Assembly: GCA_964496705.1 (NCBI GenBank)
Contig: CAZCBJ010000059.1
Coordinates: 1 to 18,889, forward strand
DNA from: CAZCBJ01 sp964496705
GTDB taxonomy: Bacteria; Chloroflexota; Anaerolineae; Anaerolineales; Anaerolineaceae
Direction of reading: 5' to 3'
Length of the DNA stretch: 18,889 nt
Part shown: positions 1 to 8,054 of the stretch, in pieces
Position numbering within the stretch: position 1 is the first letter of the stretch
How the letters are laid out: every line of letters begins with the position of its first letter
Made by a program: the position numbers and the translations under genes
Notes under the pieces: model-generated
The model's input: only the letters and a program-made list of their open reading frames with translations
Told to the model about the DNA's origin: nothing
The model's database searches: none

Positions 1-953
1 TCTGGCGCCATAGGCGGCATCTGAGCCAGTCTGTCCAGCTCCTTCAAGGCTGCGGTGCGGGCTTCTGCCGGTAGGTTTACCTTCTCCACCCGTTCCTTCA
101 ACTCTGTGAATTCTCTGGTCCAAATATCGCCTTCACCCAATTCGGTTTGAATGGCCTTCATCTGCTCGCGCAAATAAAATTCACGCTGACTGCGATCCAC
201 CTCACTTTGCACACGCGTGTGGATTTCATCCTCAAGCTGCAGAACGTCCAATTCCTGAGCAAGCAGCCAATTAACTTTTTTGAGTCGGTGTTGTGGATCG
301 GTGATCAGTAGTAAATCCTGCCGCTCCTTAAATGGCAGAGAAATTGCGGTAGCGACCATATCTGCAAGCCAGCCAGGCTCAGCCACGTTCAACGAGAAAA
401 GGTAAGCCTCCTCGGGCAAGCTTCGATCCAGTTGCACACACCGCTCAAATAGATCTCTTGCCGTTCGCATCAAAGCGTCGGTATGCCGATCAATCTCCCG
501 GGTTTCATCAACGATCCGCACTCGCACCTTATAAAAAGGTTTCAACTGAGTGAACTCGATGGCCTCAACGCGACGCCGTCCTTGAACCAGCGCACTGTTA
601 TTGCCATCTGGCAGGTTCAGCAATCGACCCACCGCTATTTCCGTCCCAACCGGAAGGAAATCCTCCGGAGTGGGTTCATCCACCTCACTATCCTTCTGCA
701 CCAAAGCGATCATGGTCGAATAGGTGTATTGCGCCTCCTGAATGGCTAATAAATTGGCATTTGGCACAATAAAGATCGGTGAAACCATACGCGGAAAAAG
801 GACAATATCCCGCAATATCAAAACCGGCAGCTCAATATAACCATCCTCATCCGCAGGCGTGTTCGGGATACGGTATAACTCTTCAGTCCTTTGATGGATT
901 GAGTTGGAATAATCTTCAGATGTTTCCTGTCGTGAAAACCAATCTTCTTTCAT
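1..953 (-). CDS. lon: ATP-dependent Lon protease, N-terminal part (cut by window edge)
   Basis: Reading the minus strand from ATG at 953 gives an open frame of 317 residues that runs off the left edge. Residues about 41-240 fit the Lon N-terminal substrate-binding domain: ELPVLILRDIVLFPRM, then VGRLL and VQGRRRVEAIEF further on. They are followed by the helical segment with QREFYLREQMKAIQTELGE, a signature just before the AAA+ module. The AAA+ ATPase and Ser-Lys protease domains lie outside the window. Lon is a cytosolic hexameric protease that degrades misfolded and regulatory proteins. The gene starts 16 nt after the folC stop on the same strand, so the two are probably cotranscribed. The 40-residue N-terminal leader before the domain is acidic and longer than in many Lon proteins. 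Identification is secure; the start is the first ATG and could lie slightly downstream. Confidence 0.93.
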   Translation of the reverse strand, partial: MKEDWFSRQETSEDYSNSIHQRTEELYRIPNTPADEDGYIELPVLILRDIVLFPRMVSPIFIVPNANLLAIQEAQYTYSTMIALVQKDSEVDEPTPEDFLPVGTEIAVGRLLNLPDGNNSALVQGRRRVEAIEFTQLKPFYKVRVRIVDETREIDRHTDALMRTARDLFERCVQLDRSLPEEAYLFSLNVAEPGWLADMVATAISLPFKERQDLLLITDPQHRLKKVNWLLAQELDVLQLEDEIHTRVQSEVDRSQREFYLREQMKAIQTELGEGDIWTREFTELKERVEKVNLPAEARTAALKELDRLAQMPPMAP

Positions 954-969
954 AGGTAACCAAAACTTG

Positions 970-2358
970 TTATGAGTTAATCTTTCTTTTCGAAAATTGA
1001 GGCCAGCATTCTCTGGCGGCAGCTGCCACAAAAAGACTGCCCGCAACTACGATTGCTTCACCATGACAAGCGAGGTGAATTGCTTCGTAAAGAGCGTCCG
1101 GTAAGTCTTTTGTTTCCAAAGCGGGTGTCCCAAATGTATGCGCTAATTCTACCAGTTTATTTGCGCTCATCGCGCGAGGATGTGAGGACTGGGTTGCCAC
1201 AAGCCTGTCGATTCGGGGCAACAATTCGGTGAACATACCGTGAATATCTTTGTCTTCTGAGGCGCCAAAAACCAGGATTACTGGCACCCCGGGCAAATAA
1301 TCATCAATGGCAATCCGCAGCCGCAAGGCTGAATCTCGGTTATGCGCGGAATCCACAATCACCAGAGGATTGCGGCTGATCACCTCAAATCGACCGGGCC
1401 ATTTGACTCTTGAAAATCCAGACTGAATATTTTGATCGGAGATTGTGATACCCTCGGCGCGTAAAGTATCCAAAATCGCATAAGCTGTCGCCCCATTTTC
1501 AATCTGATGAAACCCTAATAAAGGGATGTGGAAATTGAGTGGGCGCCAGGTATTGCCTTCTGCTCCTTCAATAAAGGCAGTCATCATATCCTGCTGACCG
1601 CTAGTCCAGATATAAAAAGACTGACCATCCAGTGAATGGTCTTGGTGAGCATAAAGGAAATCTCGCCCCACCCTAACCATTCGCGAGCCGCGCTCTGCGC
1701 AAATTGATTCCAAGACCAACTGCGCTTCTTCTTTTTGTGGTGAAATCACCAACGGTCTGCCTGGCTTAATTATGCCGCCTTTTTCGAAAGCAATTTTAGC
1801 CAGTGTATTTCCCAACACATTCATGTGATCCAATGATAGGGACGTGATGGCAGTAACCAACGGTTGAACGATATTGGTCGCATCCAAGCGCCCACCCAGT
1901 CCGACCTCAATCACTGCCAGATCGACCTTTTGCTCAGCAAAGTATTGAAAAGCTAGCGCTGTGGTCAATTCGAAAGTGGAGATATTCTCCACCTGGGAGG
2001 TTAGCGGTCTAATTTTTTCGACCAGAGAAACCAAATCACCTTTTCCAATCTGAACGCCATCGATTTGGATTCTTTCTGTATACTCTTGTAGGTGTGGCGA
2101 TGTATAAGAGCCGACCTTATATCCTGCCTCACTCAGTGCACTGGCGGTCATCGCCGAAACTGAACCCTTCCCCTTGGTACCCGCCACATGGATAATCCGA
2201 TAGTCTTGTTGTGGGTCTCCTAGAAGGCTGGCAAACCTCTCCATACGACCCAGGTTAAACTTTTCTGCCGAATAACGCAGATTACGGGTGAGACTGTGAT
2301 CCACAAAAGAATATAAAAAATCCAGCGAACGCTGGTAAGATGCTTCTAAATCTTCCAT
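970..2358 (-). CDS. folC: Bifunctional folylpolyglutamate synthase / dihydrofolate synthase
   Basis: A 462-residue Mur-ligase-family protein of normal FolC length. The ATP-binding loop is HVAGTKGKGS (residues 57-66). EVGLGGRLDATN (151-162) and SLDHMNVLG (175-183) follow, then FEKGGIIKPG, then WPGRFEV (320-326) and VDSAHN (335-340) of the C-terminal domain. The enzyme adds glutamate to dihydropteroate and to folates, using ATP, in the cytosol. ATG at 2358 is preceded by GAGGTGG, a good ribosome binding site. A promoter with TTGCAA and TAAAAT separated by 17 bp lies just upstream. lon follows after 16 nt. Whether this protein carries both activities or only the polyglutamylation one cannot be read from the sequence. 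Confidence 0.95.
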   Translation of the reverse strand: MEDLEASYQRSLDFLYSFVDHSLTRNLRYSAEKFNLGRMERFASLLGDPQQDYRIIHVAGTKGKGSVSAMTASALSEAGYKVGSYTSPHLQEYTERIQIDGVQIGKGDLVSLVEKIRPLTSQVENISTFELTTALAFQYFAEQKVDLAVIEVGLGGRLDATNIVQPLVTAITSLSLDHMNVLGNTLAKIAFEKGGIIKPGRPLVISPQKEEAQLVLESICAERGSRMVRVGRDFLYAHQDHSLDGQSFYIWTSGQQDMMTAFIEGAEGNTWRPLNFHIPLLGFHQIENGATAYAILDTLRAEGITISDQNIQSGFSRVKWPGRFEVISRNPLVIVDSAHNRDSALRLRIAIDDYLPGVPVILVFGASEDKDIHGMFTELLPRIDRLVATQSSHPRAMSANKLVELAHTFGTPALETKDLPDALYEAIHLACHGEAIVVAGSLFVAAAARECWPQFSKRKINS

Positions 2359-2386
2359 TCCACCTCATTCGTCATAGCAAAGTTGG

Positions 2387-2415
2387 ATTTTACCTGTGCC
2401 AGGTTGGAATTGCAA
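2387..2415 (-). promoter_or_regulatory. Promoter for folC-lon
   Basis: On the minus strand a -35 box TTGCAA (2410-2415) and a -10 box TAAAAT (2387-2392) are 17 bp apart. The predicted transcription start lies about 20 nt before the folC ATG, leaving room for the GAGGTGG ribosome binding site. Box match and spacing are good; no experiment supports it. Confidence 0.6.
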
Positions 2416-2463
2416 GGGTCAACCCCGAAACCGACCGATTTATAATCAACACTGCTTTACCTA

Positions 2464-2469
2464 TATAAT
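2464..2469 (+). promoter_or_regulatory. Possible -10 box for the DUF503 operon (leaderless start)
   Basis: A perfect TATAAT lies 7 nt before the ATG at 2477, the spacing seen for leaderless mRNAs. The -35 region is weak: TTATAA at 2440-2445, 18 bp upstream. A second TATAAT at 2441-2446 has no convincing -35 partner. No Shine-Dalgarno sequence precedes any of the candidate ATGs at 2468, 2471 and 2477. Confidence 0.4.
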
Positions 2470-2476
2470 GATGGAT

Positions 2477-2764
2477 ATGACAGTTATCGCCATACTCACC
2501 TTGCATATCCGTTTACCTGAGTGTAATTCACTTAAAGAAAAGCGCGGTCGCCTCCAGCCGGTCATCCATCGCCTACATCACGAATTTAATCTTTCAGTTG
2601 CCGAAGTTGCCCAACAAGACTCATGGAGAGAAGCTGTCATTGCCTGCGCCCTTGTCAGTAATGACTTAAATTTTTCTCAGCGTGTATTATCAGCCATCCC
2701 CGTATATTTCTCTGGCCATTGGCCTGACCTTGAGCTATACGACCAAACTTTTGAGTATTTGTAA
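2477..2764 (+). CDS. DUF503 (YlxP-like) small protein
   Basis: A 95-residue protein matching the DUF503/YlxP family in length and in its core: LPECNSLKEKR near residue 13, then FNLSVAEVAQQDSW and ACALVSND. The biochemical role is not settled; in Firmicutes the gene often sits beside rbfA, infB or nusA, which suggests a link to translation or ribosome assembly. The open frame extends back to 2396, but the extra residues are not family-like. I chose ATG 2477; 2468 and 2471 are equally open. It is the first gene of a plus-strand series, with the SDR gene 15 nt downstream. No ribosome binding site is visible, consistent with a leaderless transcript or weak initiation. Confidence 0.8.
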   Translation: MTVIAILTLHIRLPECNSLKEKRGRLQPVIHRLHHEFNLSVAEVAQQDSWREAVIACALVSNDLNFSQRVLSAIPVYFSGHWPDLELYDQTFEYL

Positions 2765-2779
2765 ACGAAGGAGCTTGGA

Positions 2780-3571
2780 ATGAACCTCAATCTAAAGGAA
2801 AAAGTTGCGCTGGTTACCGGCGCCAGCCAGGGGTTGGGATACGCCACCGCGTTGTGTCTTGCCCATGAAGGTGCTTTTGTATCCATAAACAGCCGCTCTG
2901 AAGAGAACATTAATCGGGCGGCGCAATCCATACGCAATATTACCGGCACTAAATTAATGGCCTTAGCCGGAGATGCAATGGAACCGCAGGTAGCGGAGGT
3001 ATTGGTTCAAAAGACCGTCGACCATTTTGGCGGCTTGGATATCTTAATTACCAACACCGGTGGGCCTCCACCCGGTAATTTTGAGAATTTCTCAGATATG
3101 GATTGGCAATCGGCAATTGAATTATGTTTTCTTAGCCATGTTCGTTTGATCCGAGCTGCCATTCCACACCTTCGAAAATCCTCCTCAGCCTGCGTATTGA
3201 CGATAACTTCTTATTCTGTCAAACAACCCATTCCCGAATTAATTTTGTCCAACAGCATTCGTTCAGCCACCATTGGCCTCACCAAATCACTTGCGTTGGA
3301 ACTGGGCGCCGAAGGAATCCGATTCAATTCCATTCTACCCGCCTGGATCGAAACGGGACGTGTTCAGAGCTTGATGAAAAACCGCGCCGAAAAATCCGGC
3401 ACATCCATAGAGATCGAAATCCAAAAACAAGCCGCCAACACACCTTTGGGGAGGATGGGAACCCCTGAGGAGTTTGCCAATGCGGCTGTGTTCCTGGTAT
3501 CACCAGCCGCAAGTTATATCACGGGAGTGATGTTGACTGTTGATGGCGGACTCTACAAAGGCACATATTAA
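2780..3571 (+). CDS. Short-chain dehydrogenase/reductase-like protein with atypical active site
   Basis: A 263-residue Rossmann-fold protein of classical SDR length. The cofactor-binding turn TGASQGLG (13-20) is intact, and TNTGG (91-95) stands for the usual NNAG. S144 occupies the catalytic Ser position. Thirteen residues later, where YxxxK is expected, the sequence has S157 and R161, so both the catalytic Tyr and Lys are replaced. The C-terminal IGLTKSLALELG, the PAWIETGR segment and the final YITGVMLTVDGG are typical of FabG-like enzymes. A known FabG-like subgroup shares an imperfect catalytic tetrad, so this is probably a subfamily trait rather than decay. AAGGAG precedes the ATG. Substrate is unknown; 3-oxoacyl reductase activity should not be assumed. 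Confidence 0.85.
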   Translation: MNLNLKEKVALVTGASQGLGYATALCLAHEGAFVSINSRSEENINRAAQSIRNITGTKLMALAGDAMEPQVAEVLVQKTVDHFGGLDILITNTGGPPPGNFENFSDMDWQSAIELCFLSHVRLIRAAIPHLRKSSSACVLTITSYSVKQPIPELILSNSIRSATIGLTKSLALELGAEGIRFNSILPAWIETGRVQSLMKNRAEKSGTSIEIEIQKQAANTPLGRMGTPEEFANAAVFLVSPAASYITGVMLTVDGGLYKGTY

Positions 3572-3633
3572 CAGAATATCGGGTAAAATTAGTCGGATTT
3601 ATCCATCTTATTTTTTCAAATTTTGGAGCTCAT

Positions 3634-5532
3634 TTGCCATCACCTGCAGAATTAGAAGCCTGTTTGGAACGAATATTATTACGGGTTCAAAAACCAGGTC
3701 GATATGTCGGTGGTGAATTAAACCAGATTTCCAAACCCTGGGATAGGATTGAGCTTCACGTTGCGCTGGCTTTTCCCGACATTTATGATATCGGTCTGTC
3801 CAATCTGGGGCTGGCCATCTTGTACGAGTCCCTAAATTCAAGACCTGACACCCTGGCCGAGAGGACTTATCTGCCCTGGGTTGACATGGAAGCAGTCATG
3901 CGGGAAAACAATTTGCCATTATATTCCCTGGAAAGTAAGCATCCCATCGCAACTTTTGACTTACTCGGTATTTCTCTTCCCTATGAAACCCTTTACACCA
4001 ACACATTAAATCTCCTGGATCTTGCCAGGATTCCACTTAGCTCCGCCGATCGATCTGACCAGCATCCGATTGTGGTTGCGGGCGGTCACGCTTGCTTCAA
4101 CCCAGAACCTATGTCTGCTTTCATAGACGCTTTTGTGATCGGCGAAGGTGAAGAGGTTATCCACCAGATCATTGACCACATACTGGCAGCCAAACGGGAA
4201 AAAACCACTCGGGCTGAAATCATCAAGGGTCTTAAGAACATCCAGGGGGTATATGTTCCTGTATTGTATGAACCCGAATATTGTGTGGACGGTAGGATTG
4301 CCGGCATGCTCCGTCTGGATGGATCTGCGCCTTTGCCTGTAATCAAACGCATTGCCAGTCCCTTACCGCCTGCCCCAACTCATTTTATCGTTCCATCCAT
4401 AGAGACCGTGCACAACCGTATCTCTGTAGAAATAATGCGCGGCTGCACCAGAGGCTGCCGCTTCTGCCATGCTGGCATGATCACTCGCCCCGTTCGTGAA
4501 AGAACCGTATCTGAGATCGTTGACGCCATCGACCTTGCCTTGAAAAACACCGGTTTTGAGGAAATTGCGCTTCTGTCTCTCTCCTCCTCCGACTACAGTC
4601 AGATCATCCCACTGGTGGATGCAATCAGCCAGAAGTATACCGGCAGGCATCTCACGATTTCATTACCCTCGCTGCGGATCGAATCGACCTCTGTTGACCT
4701 GTTTGAAAAGCTGAAAGGCGCTCGTCAAGGCAGTTTCACACTCGCCCCTGAGGCAGCCACCGAAGGCATGCGCAGGACGATTAATAAATATATCCCCGAA
4801 GAACAATTGTTGGAAACCGCCCGCGCGATCTATTCACACGGTTGGCAGACATTAAAACTTTACTTCATGATCGGGCATCCGAATGAAACCCTAGAAGATG
4901 TCCAGGAAATCGCATTGCTCTGTAAAAGGGTGCATGCCATCGGGAAGGGATTGATCGGCCGCCGGGCAGCACTGCATGCCAGTGTGAGTACTTTTGTGCC
5001 AAAACCTCATACACCCTTTCAATGGGTGGCGGTTGATGATCTCGAAAGTATCACCCGCAAACAGACCTTGTTGATGTCCATGCTGCGCGGTCCAGGCTTA
5101 AAATTTAATTGGACTGACCCACAAGAAACTTTATTGGAGGCCTGGTTATCACGTGGGGACAGACGCATGGGCGAGGTGATTCTGCAGGCGTATCGAAATG
5201 GCGCGAAATTTGACGCCTGGCAGGATCAATTTTGTCTTTCCGCCTGGATGCAAGCTTTTGAACATTGTGGCATCAACCCGGATTTTTACACTTATCGAGA
5301 AAGGCCTCTGAATGAGGTGTTCCCCTGGGACCATATTCATACTGGTGTCAATAAAAAATATCTTTGCGACGAGTATCTCGCCAGTCTGGAAGGCGAGTTG
5401 TGCTCCGATTGTCGTGAAAAATGCCATGCATGTGGGATTTTGACCGTGTTTCGAGACTCCTATCCCAAACCAACAACTCGCCATTGGAAATGTCCATCGG
5501 CAGAGCCAATCTCTGAAGAGCAAACGATATAA
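3634..5532 (+). CDS. B12-binding-domain radical SAM protein (TIGR03960 family)
   Basis: A 632-residue protein. Residues about 40-190 form a cobalamin-binding-like N-terminal domain (FPDIYDIGLSNLG, VAGGHACFNPEPM, GEGEEVI). The radical SAM core starts at EIMRGCTRGCRFC, with cluster ligands C271, C275 and C278. The C-terminus has four more cysteines, C590, C593, C597 and C600 (CSDCREKCHACG), likely a metal or second cluster site. The family reaction is unknown. The gene starts with TTG at 3634, preceded five bases upstream by GGAG; no ATG fits the N-terminus. The DUF2344 partner follows after 11 nt; in other bacteria the two are adjacent or fused, so they probably act together. The SDR gene ends 62 nt upstream. 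Confidence 0.9.
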   Translation: MPSPAELEACLERILLRVQKPGRYVGGELNQISKPWDRIELHVALAFPDIYDIGLSNLGLAILYESLNSRPDTLAERTYLPWVDMEAVMRENNLPLYSLESKHPIATFDLLGISLPYETLYTNTLNLLDLARIPLSSADRSDQHPIVVAGGHACFNPEPMSAFIDAFVIGEGEEVIHQIIDHILAAKREKTTRAEIIKGLKNIQGVYVPVLYEPEYCVDGRIAGMLRLDGSAPLPVIKRIASPLPPAPTHFIVPSIETVHNRISVEIMRGCTRGCRFCHAGMITRPVRERTVSEIVDAIDLALKNTGFEEIALLSLSSSDYSQIIPLVDAISQKYTGRHLTISLPSLRIESTSVDLFEKLKGARQGSFTLAPEAATEGMRRTINKYIPEEQLLETARAIYSHGWQTLKLYFMIGHPNETLEDVQEIALLCKRVHAIGKGLIGRRAALHASVSTFVPKPHTPFQWVAVDDLESITRKQTLLMSMLRGPGLKFNWTDPQETLLEAWLSRGDRRMGEVILQAYRNGAKFDAWQDQFCLSAWMQAFEHCGINPDFYTYRERPLNEVFPWDHIHTGVNKKYLCDEYLASLEGELCSDCREKCHACGILTVFRDSYPKPTTRHWKCPSAEPISEEQTI

Positions 5533-5543
5533 ATCACTGAATT

Positions 5544-6185
5544 ATGCGTCGCATCCGCTTGTCCTACTCAAAAACCCAGGCTTTACGCTACACAGGCAAC
5601 CTGGATATGCAAAAAATATGGGAGCGATTTCTACGGAGATCTGGCTTGCCGCTGGCATATAGCCAGGGTTTTCACCCACAACCAAGAATCAATCAAGCCG
5701 CGCCTTTACCTTTGGGAATGCTTTCTCGTTGCGAGATCGTTGACTTTTGGTTGCAAGAAGATATTCCTTTGGCGATGATCTCAACTTCCCTCCAGGCTAC
5801 CAGCCAACCAGGCATCGAGCTTCATGGTATCGTTCTGATTGATCACCGTGACCCGTCATTACAAACCCAAGTGAAATCGGCTGAATACCTGGCAACATTG
5901 TTGACTGACCACCCACCCGCCGCACAGAGTATCGAAATTTACCAGGATAAAATCAAACAACTTTTAGCCGCAACCGAATTGATCCGCATCTGGCGGAAGA
6001 AATCCTACGACCTACGCAAATTGGTTATTCATATCGAATTGCAGCCGAAAAACACCCAATCTGTGGGTATAAGGATGCACCTGCGTGTGGGAGAGGGGAT
6101 GACTGGCAGACCAGAAGAAGTGCTCTCAGCATTGGCTATTGATCCCCATTTGGCGCGAATTGAGCGCCTGGCAATTCATCTCTAG
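5544..6185 (+). CDS. DUF2344 radical-SAM-linked protein (TIGR03936 family)
   Basis: A 213-residue protein beginning MRRIRLSYSKTQALRYTGNLD, followed by FLRRSGLPLAYSQGFHPQPR and APLPLGMLSRCEIVDFWL. These are the characteristic conserved blocks of the TIGR03936/DUF2344 family. The family is defined by its position next to, or fused with, a TIGR03960-type radical SAM protein, as seen here with an 11-nt gap. Function is unknown; a substrate-presenting or RNA/protein-binding partner of the radical SAM enzyme is a reasonable guess only. The N-terminal ATG at 5544 has no strong ribosome binding site, so translational coupling to the upstream gene is likely. Confidence 0.88.
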   Translation: MRRIRLSYSKTQALRYTGNLDMQKIWERFLRRSGLPLAYSQGFHPQPRINQAAPLPLGMLSRCEIVDFWLQEDIPLAMISTSLQATSQPGIELHGIVLIDHRDPSLQTQVKSAEYLATLLTDHPPAAQSIEIYQDKIKQLLAATELIRIWRKKSYDLRKLVIHIELQPKNTQSVGIRMHLRVGEGMTGRPEEVLSALAIDPHLARIERLAIHL

Positions 6186-6210
6186 AAATATCTACGAAAT
6201 GTTCTTCCTG

Positions 6211-6216
6211 TATAAT
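6211..6216 (+). promoter_or_regulatory. Possible -10 box upstream of the PrsW-family gene
   Basis: A consensus TATAAT lies in the 60-nt gap before the PrsW-family gene. No convincing -35 box is present at 16-18 bp, and the TG dinucleotide directly abuts the box rather than sitting one base away. An internal promoter is possible but weakly supported. Confidence 0.3.
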
Positions 6217-6245
6217 CAAATATACTCTAGAAAAGGCTCAGGTGT

Positions 6246-7232
6246 GTGATGGCTCTACTTGTTTCGATTCTTTTGGGCTTTATTCCCATGTTCATCTTCG
6301 CAGCCTTTGTATACTGGCTGGATCGCTATGAGAAGGAGCCAAAAATTTTGCTGGGGGTCGCATTCATCTGGGGAGCCATTATTGCCGCACTCGGCGCCTA
6401 TATCACCAATACTGCATTGGGTATTGGTGTATACATGGTGACCGGGTCAGATATCGCCGCAGATTTTGCTACTGGTTCAGTGATTGCTCCAATCGTGGAA
6501 GAAAGCCTGAAAGGGATAGCTGTTTTGATGGTGTTCCTTTTTTTTCGGCGTGAATTTGACTCTGTGCTGGATGGCATGATTTATGCTGGTATCACGGCTT
6601 TGGGGTTCGCTGCTACAGAAAATGCGTTTTATATTTTCAACATGGGTTATCAAGAAAATGGATGGTCTGGATTGTGGGGACTGGCCTTTATCCGCATTGT
6701 TTTGGTCGGCTGGCAGCATCCATTCTATACAGCCTTCATTGGAATTGGTCTCGCAATGGCACGTTTGAATCGCAACTGGCTGGTTAAGTTGGGAGCGCCG
6801 ATCATTGGTTGGATCATCGCTGTGATTACTCACAGCTTGCATAACACGATTGCATCACTCCTCGGGCAAGCCTCTTTGATTATCAGCCCGATTCTGGATT
6901 GGTCAGGCTGGTTGATTATGCTCGGATTCATCATCTATATGATCTACCGCGAACGCACACTCCTGCGAAAACAATTGGTGGAAGAAGTCAATCTGGGGAT
7001 CATCACGCCCGTACAATATCACACTGCCTGTTCGGCTTCCGCGAGAAGCTCCAAACAACTGACCGCCTTGACACAAGGCCGTTACCAAAAAACCAACAGG
7101 TTTTTTCAGGTCTGTGGCGAACTTGCCCATAAGAAAAACCAATACTTGCGCGTGGGAAACGAAACAGATAATCAACAAATCATACAATCCTTGCGCGAAG
7201 AATTGCGAAAATTATCCCCATTCGTCGGATAG
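6246..7232 (+). CDS. PrsW-family intramembrane metalloprotease
   Basis: A 328-residue polytopic membrane protein with about seven or eight hydrophobic segments up to residue 235, then a soluble tail of about 90 residues. The PrsW/CPBP-like motifs are present: PIVEESLKG with E85-E86, EFDSVLDG (103-110) with D109, TALGFAATEN with E125, QHPF with H158, and ITHSLHN with H196 and H199. These are the expected glutamates and histidines of the membrane-embedded active site. In Bacillus, PrsW cleaves an anti-sigma factor in response to envelope stress; the target here is unknown and no anti-sigma gene is in the window. The frame opens with GTG at 6246; ATG at 6249 is an equally good start, with AGGTG just upstream. 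The tail is polar, basic in places and not recognised. Confidence 0.88.
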   Translation: MMALLVSILLGFIPMFIFAAFVYWLDRYEKEPKILLGVAFIWGAIIAALGAYITNTALGIGVYMVTGSDIAADFATGSVIAPIVEESLKGIAVLMVFLFFRREFDSVLDGMIYAGITALGFAATENAFYIFNMGYQENGWSGLWGLAFIRIVLVGWQHPFYTAFIGIGLAMARLNRNWLVKLGAPIIGWIIAVITHSLHNTIASLLGQASLIISPILDWSGWLIMLGFIIYMIYRERTLLRKQLVEEVNLGIITPVQYHTACSASARSSKQLTALTQGRYQKTNRFFQVCGELAHKKNQYLRVGNETDNQQIIQSLREELRKLSPFVG

Positions 7233-7250
7233 CTCTCCCCGGGGCTTCTA

Positions 7251-7259
7251 TGGTAAAAT
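7251..7259 (+). promoter_or_regulatory. Extended -10 promoter of tRNA-Arg
   Basis: TGGTAAAAT is an extended -10 element (TGN plus TAAAAT), placing the transcript start about 7 nt before the mature tRNA. A clear -35 box is not visible. The short palindrome CCCCGGGG at 7237-7244 sits between the PrsW-family stop and this element. Confidence 0.5.
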
Positions 7260-7272
7260 TCGAAAAGTAACT

Positions 7273-7347
7273 GTCCCTGTAGCTCAGTGGATAGAGCGTT
7301 GGCCTCCGGAGCCAGAAACGCGAGTTCGAGTCTCGCCAGGGACGCCA
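7273..7347 (+). tRNA. tRNA-Arg (anticodon CCG)
   Basis: A full cloverleaf can be drawn. The acceptor stem GTCCCTG (7273-7279) pairs perfectly with CAGGGAC (7337-7343). The D stem is GCTC/GAGC. The anticodon stem is TTGGC/GCCAG with a G-U at its outer end. The loop CTCCGGA gives anticodon CCG at 7306-7308, which reads the Arg codon CGG. The variable region AAAC is followed by the T stem GCGAG/CTCGC with loop TTCGAGT. The discriminator is G7344 and CCA is encoded (7345-7347). No terminator hairpin follows. Confidence 0.97.
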
Positions 7348-7409
7348 AAAAATGGCTCATTATCAACCAACTAATCTGAACATCTAGCCGGCAAGTTTTA
7401 AATCTCCTT

Positions 7410-8054
7410 ATGGCCAATGATCCAATTCCTGATATTGTCATCAGCCGCCTGCCCCGTTATCTACAGACATTAATCCGAATTAAGTCAGATGGGGTTTATA
7501 CCATCTCATCTCATGACTTGGGCAAGCTGATGGGTATTTCACCCGCGCAGATCCGCAAGGATCTGTCACATTTTGGCGAATTTGGCAAACAGGGAACGGG
7601 TTACGATGTAGCTTTCCTGATCCAGATATTACAGGATATTCTTGCTGTAAACCATGTATGGGAAATCGCCCTGATAGGCGCTGGTGATCTGGGGCATGCG
7701 ATTGCCAGGTATCAGGGATTTACCAATCGCGGTTTCCGGGTGGCGATGGTATTCGACAATGATCCGTCCAAAATTGGCACCCGGATTGGCGAGTATGTCG
7801 TGCAGGACATGATTCATTTGGCACACCTCCTTCCTGAAAGGAAAATCATCATCGCCATGCTCACTGTACCGGTGCAGGTAGCTCAAAAGGTCGCCGACGA
7901 GTTGGTCGCAGCAGGAATAAGGGCCATTTTGAATTATGCGCCAATAGCATTAACTGTCCCAGCGCATGTGTGGGTTGAAAATATCGATCCTATCATCCAA
8001 CTTCAACACATGACTTATTATCTGAAAAACAATTTCAAAAGCGCCTTAGGCTAG
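7410..8054 (+). CDS. rex: Redox-sensing transcriptional repressor Rex
   Basis: A 214-residue protein of normal Rex length. Residues 9-65 form the winged helix (VISRLPRYLQTL, then LGKLMGISPAQIRKDLSHFG and the GKQGTGYDV turn). A Rossmann domain follows with IGAGDLGHAI (G90-G95) and the FDNDPSKIG loop (D116, D118). The NYAPIALTVP segment and a C-terminal helix for domain swapping complete it. Rex senses the NADH/NAD+ ratio and represses respiratory and fermentation genes when NADH is low. It lies alone after the tRNA with a 62-nt gap. No ribosome binding site is visible: the bases before ATG read CTCCTT. It converges with the mreB-like gene and their stop codons overlap. Position next to an ATP synthase cluster is suggestive, but I found no Rex-type operator palindrome in the window. 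Confidence 0.95.
   Translation: MANDPIPDIVISRLPRYLQTLIRIKSDGVYTISSHDLGKLMGISPAQIRKDLSHFGEFGKQGTGYDVAFLIQILQDILAVNHVWEIALIGAGDLGHAIARYQGFTNRGFRVAMVFDNDPSKIGTRIGEYVVQDMIHLAHLLPERKIIIAMLTVPVQVAQKVADELVAAGIRAILNYAPIALTVPAHVWVENIDPIIQLQHMTYYLKNNFKSALG

Noticed and set aside
483..749. 88-residue open frame on the plus strand
   Set aside because: It is antisense to the lon N-terminal region, which has a clear family match.
5149..5523. 124-residue open frame on the minus strand
   Set aside because: It is antisense to the C-terminus of the radical SAM gene.
7237..7244. CCCCGGGG palindrome before tRNA-Arg as a terminator
   Set aside because: The stem is too short, with no loop and no T run.
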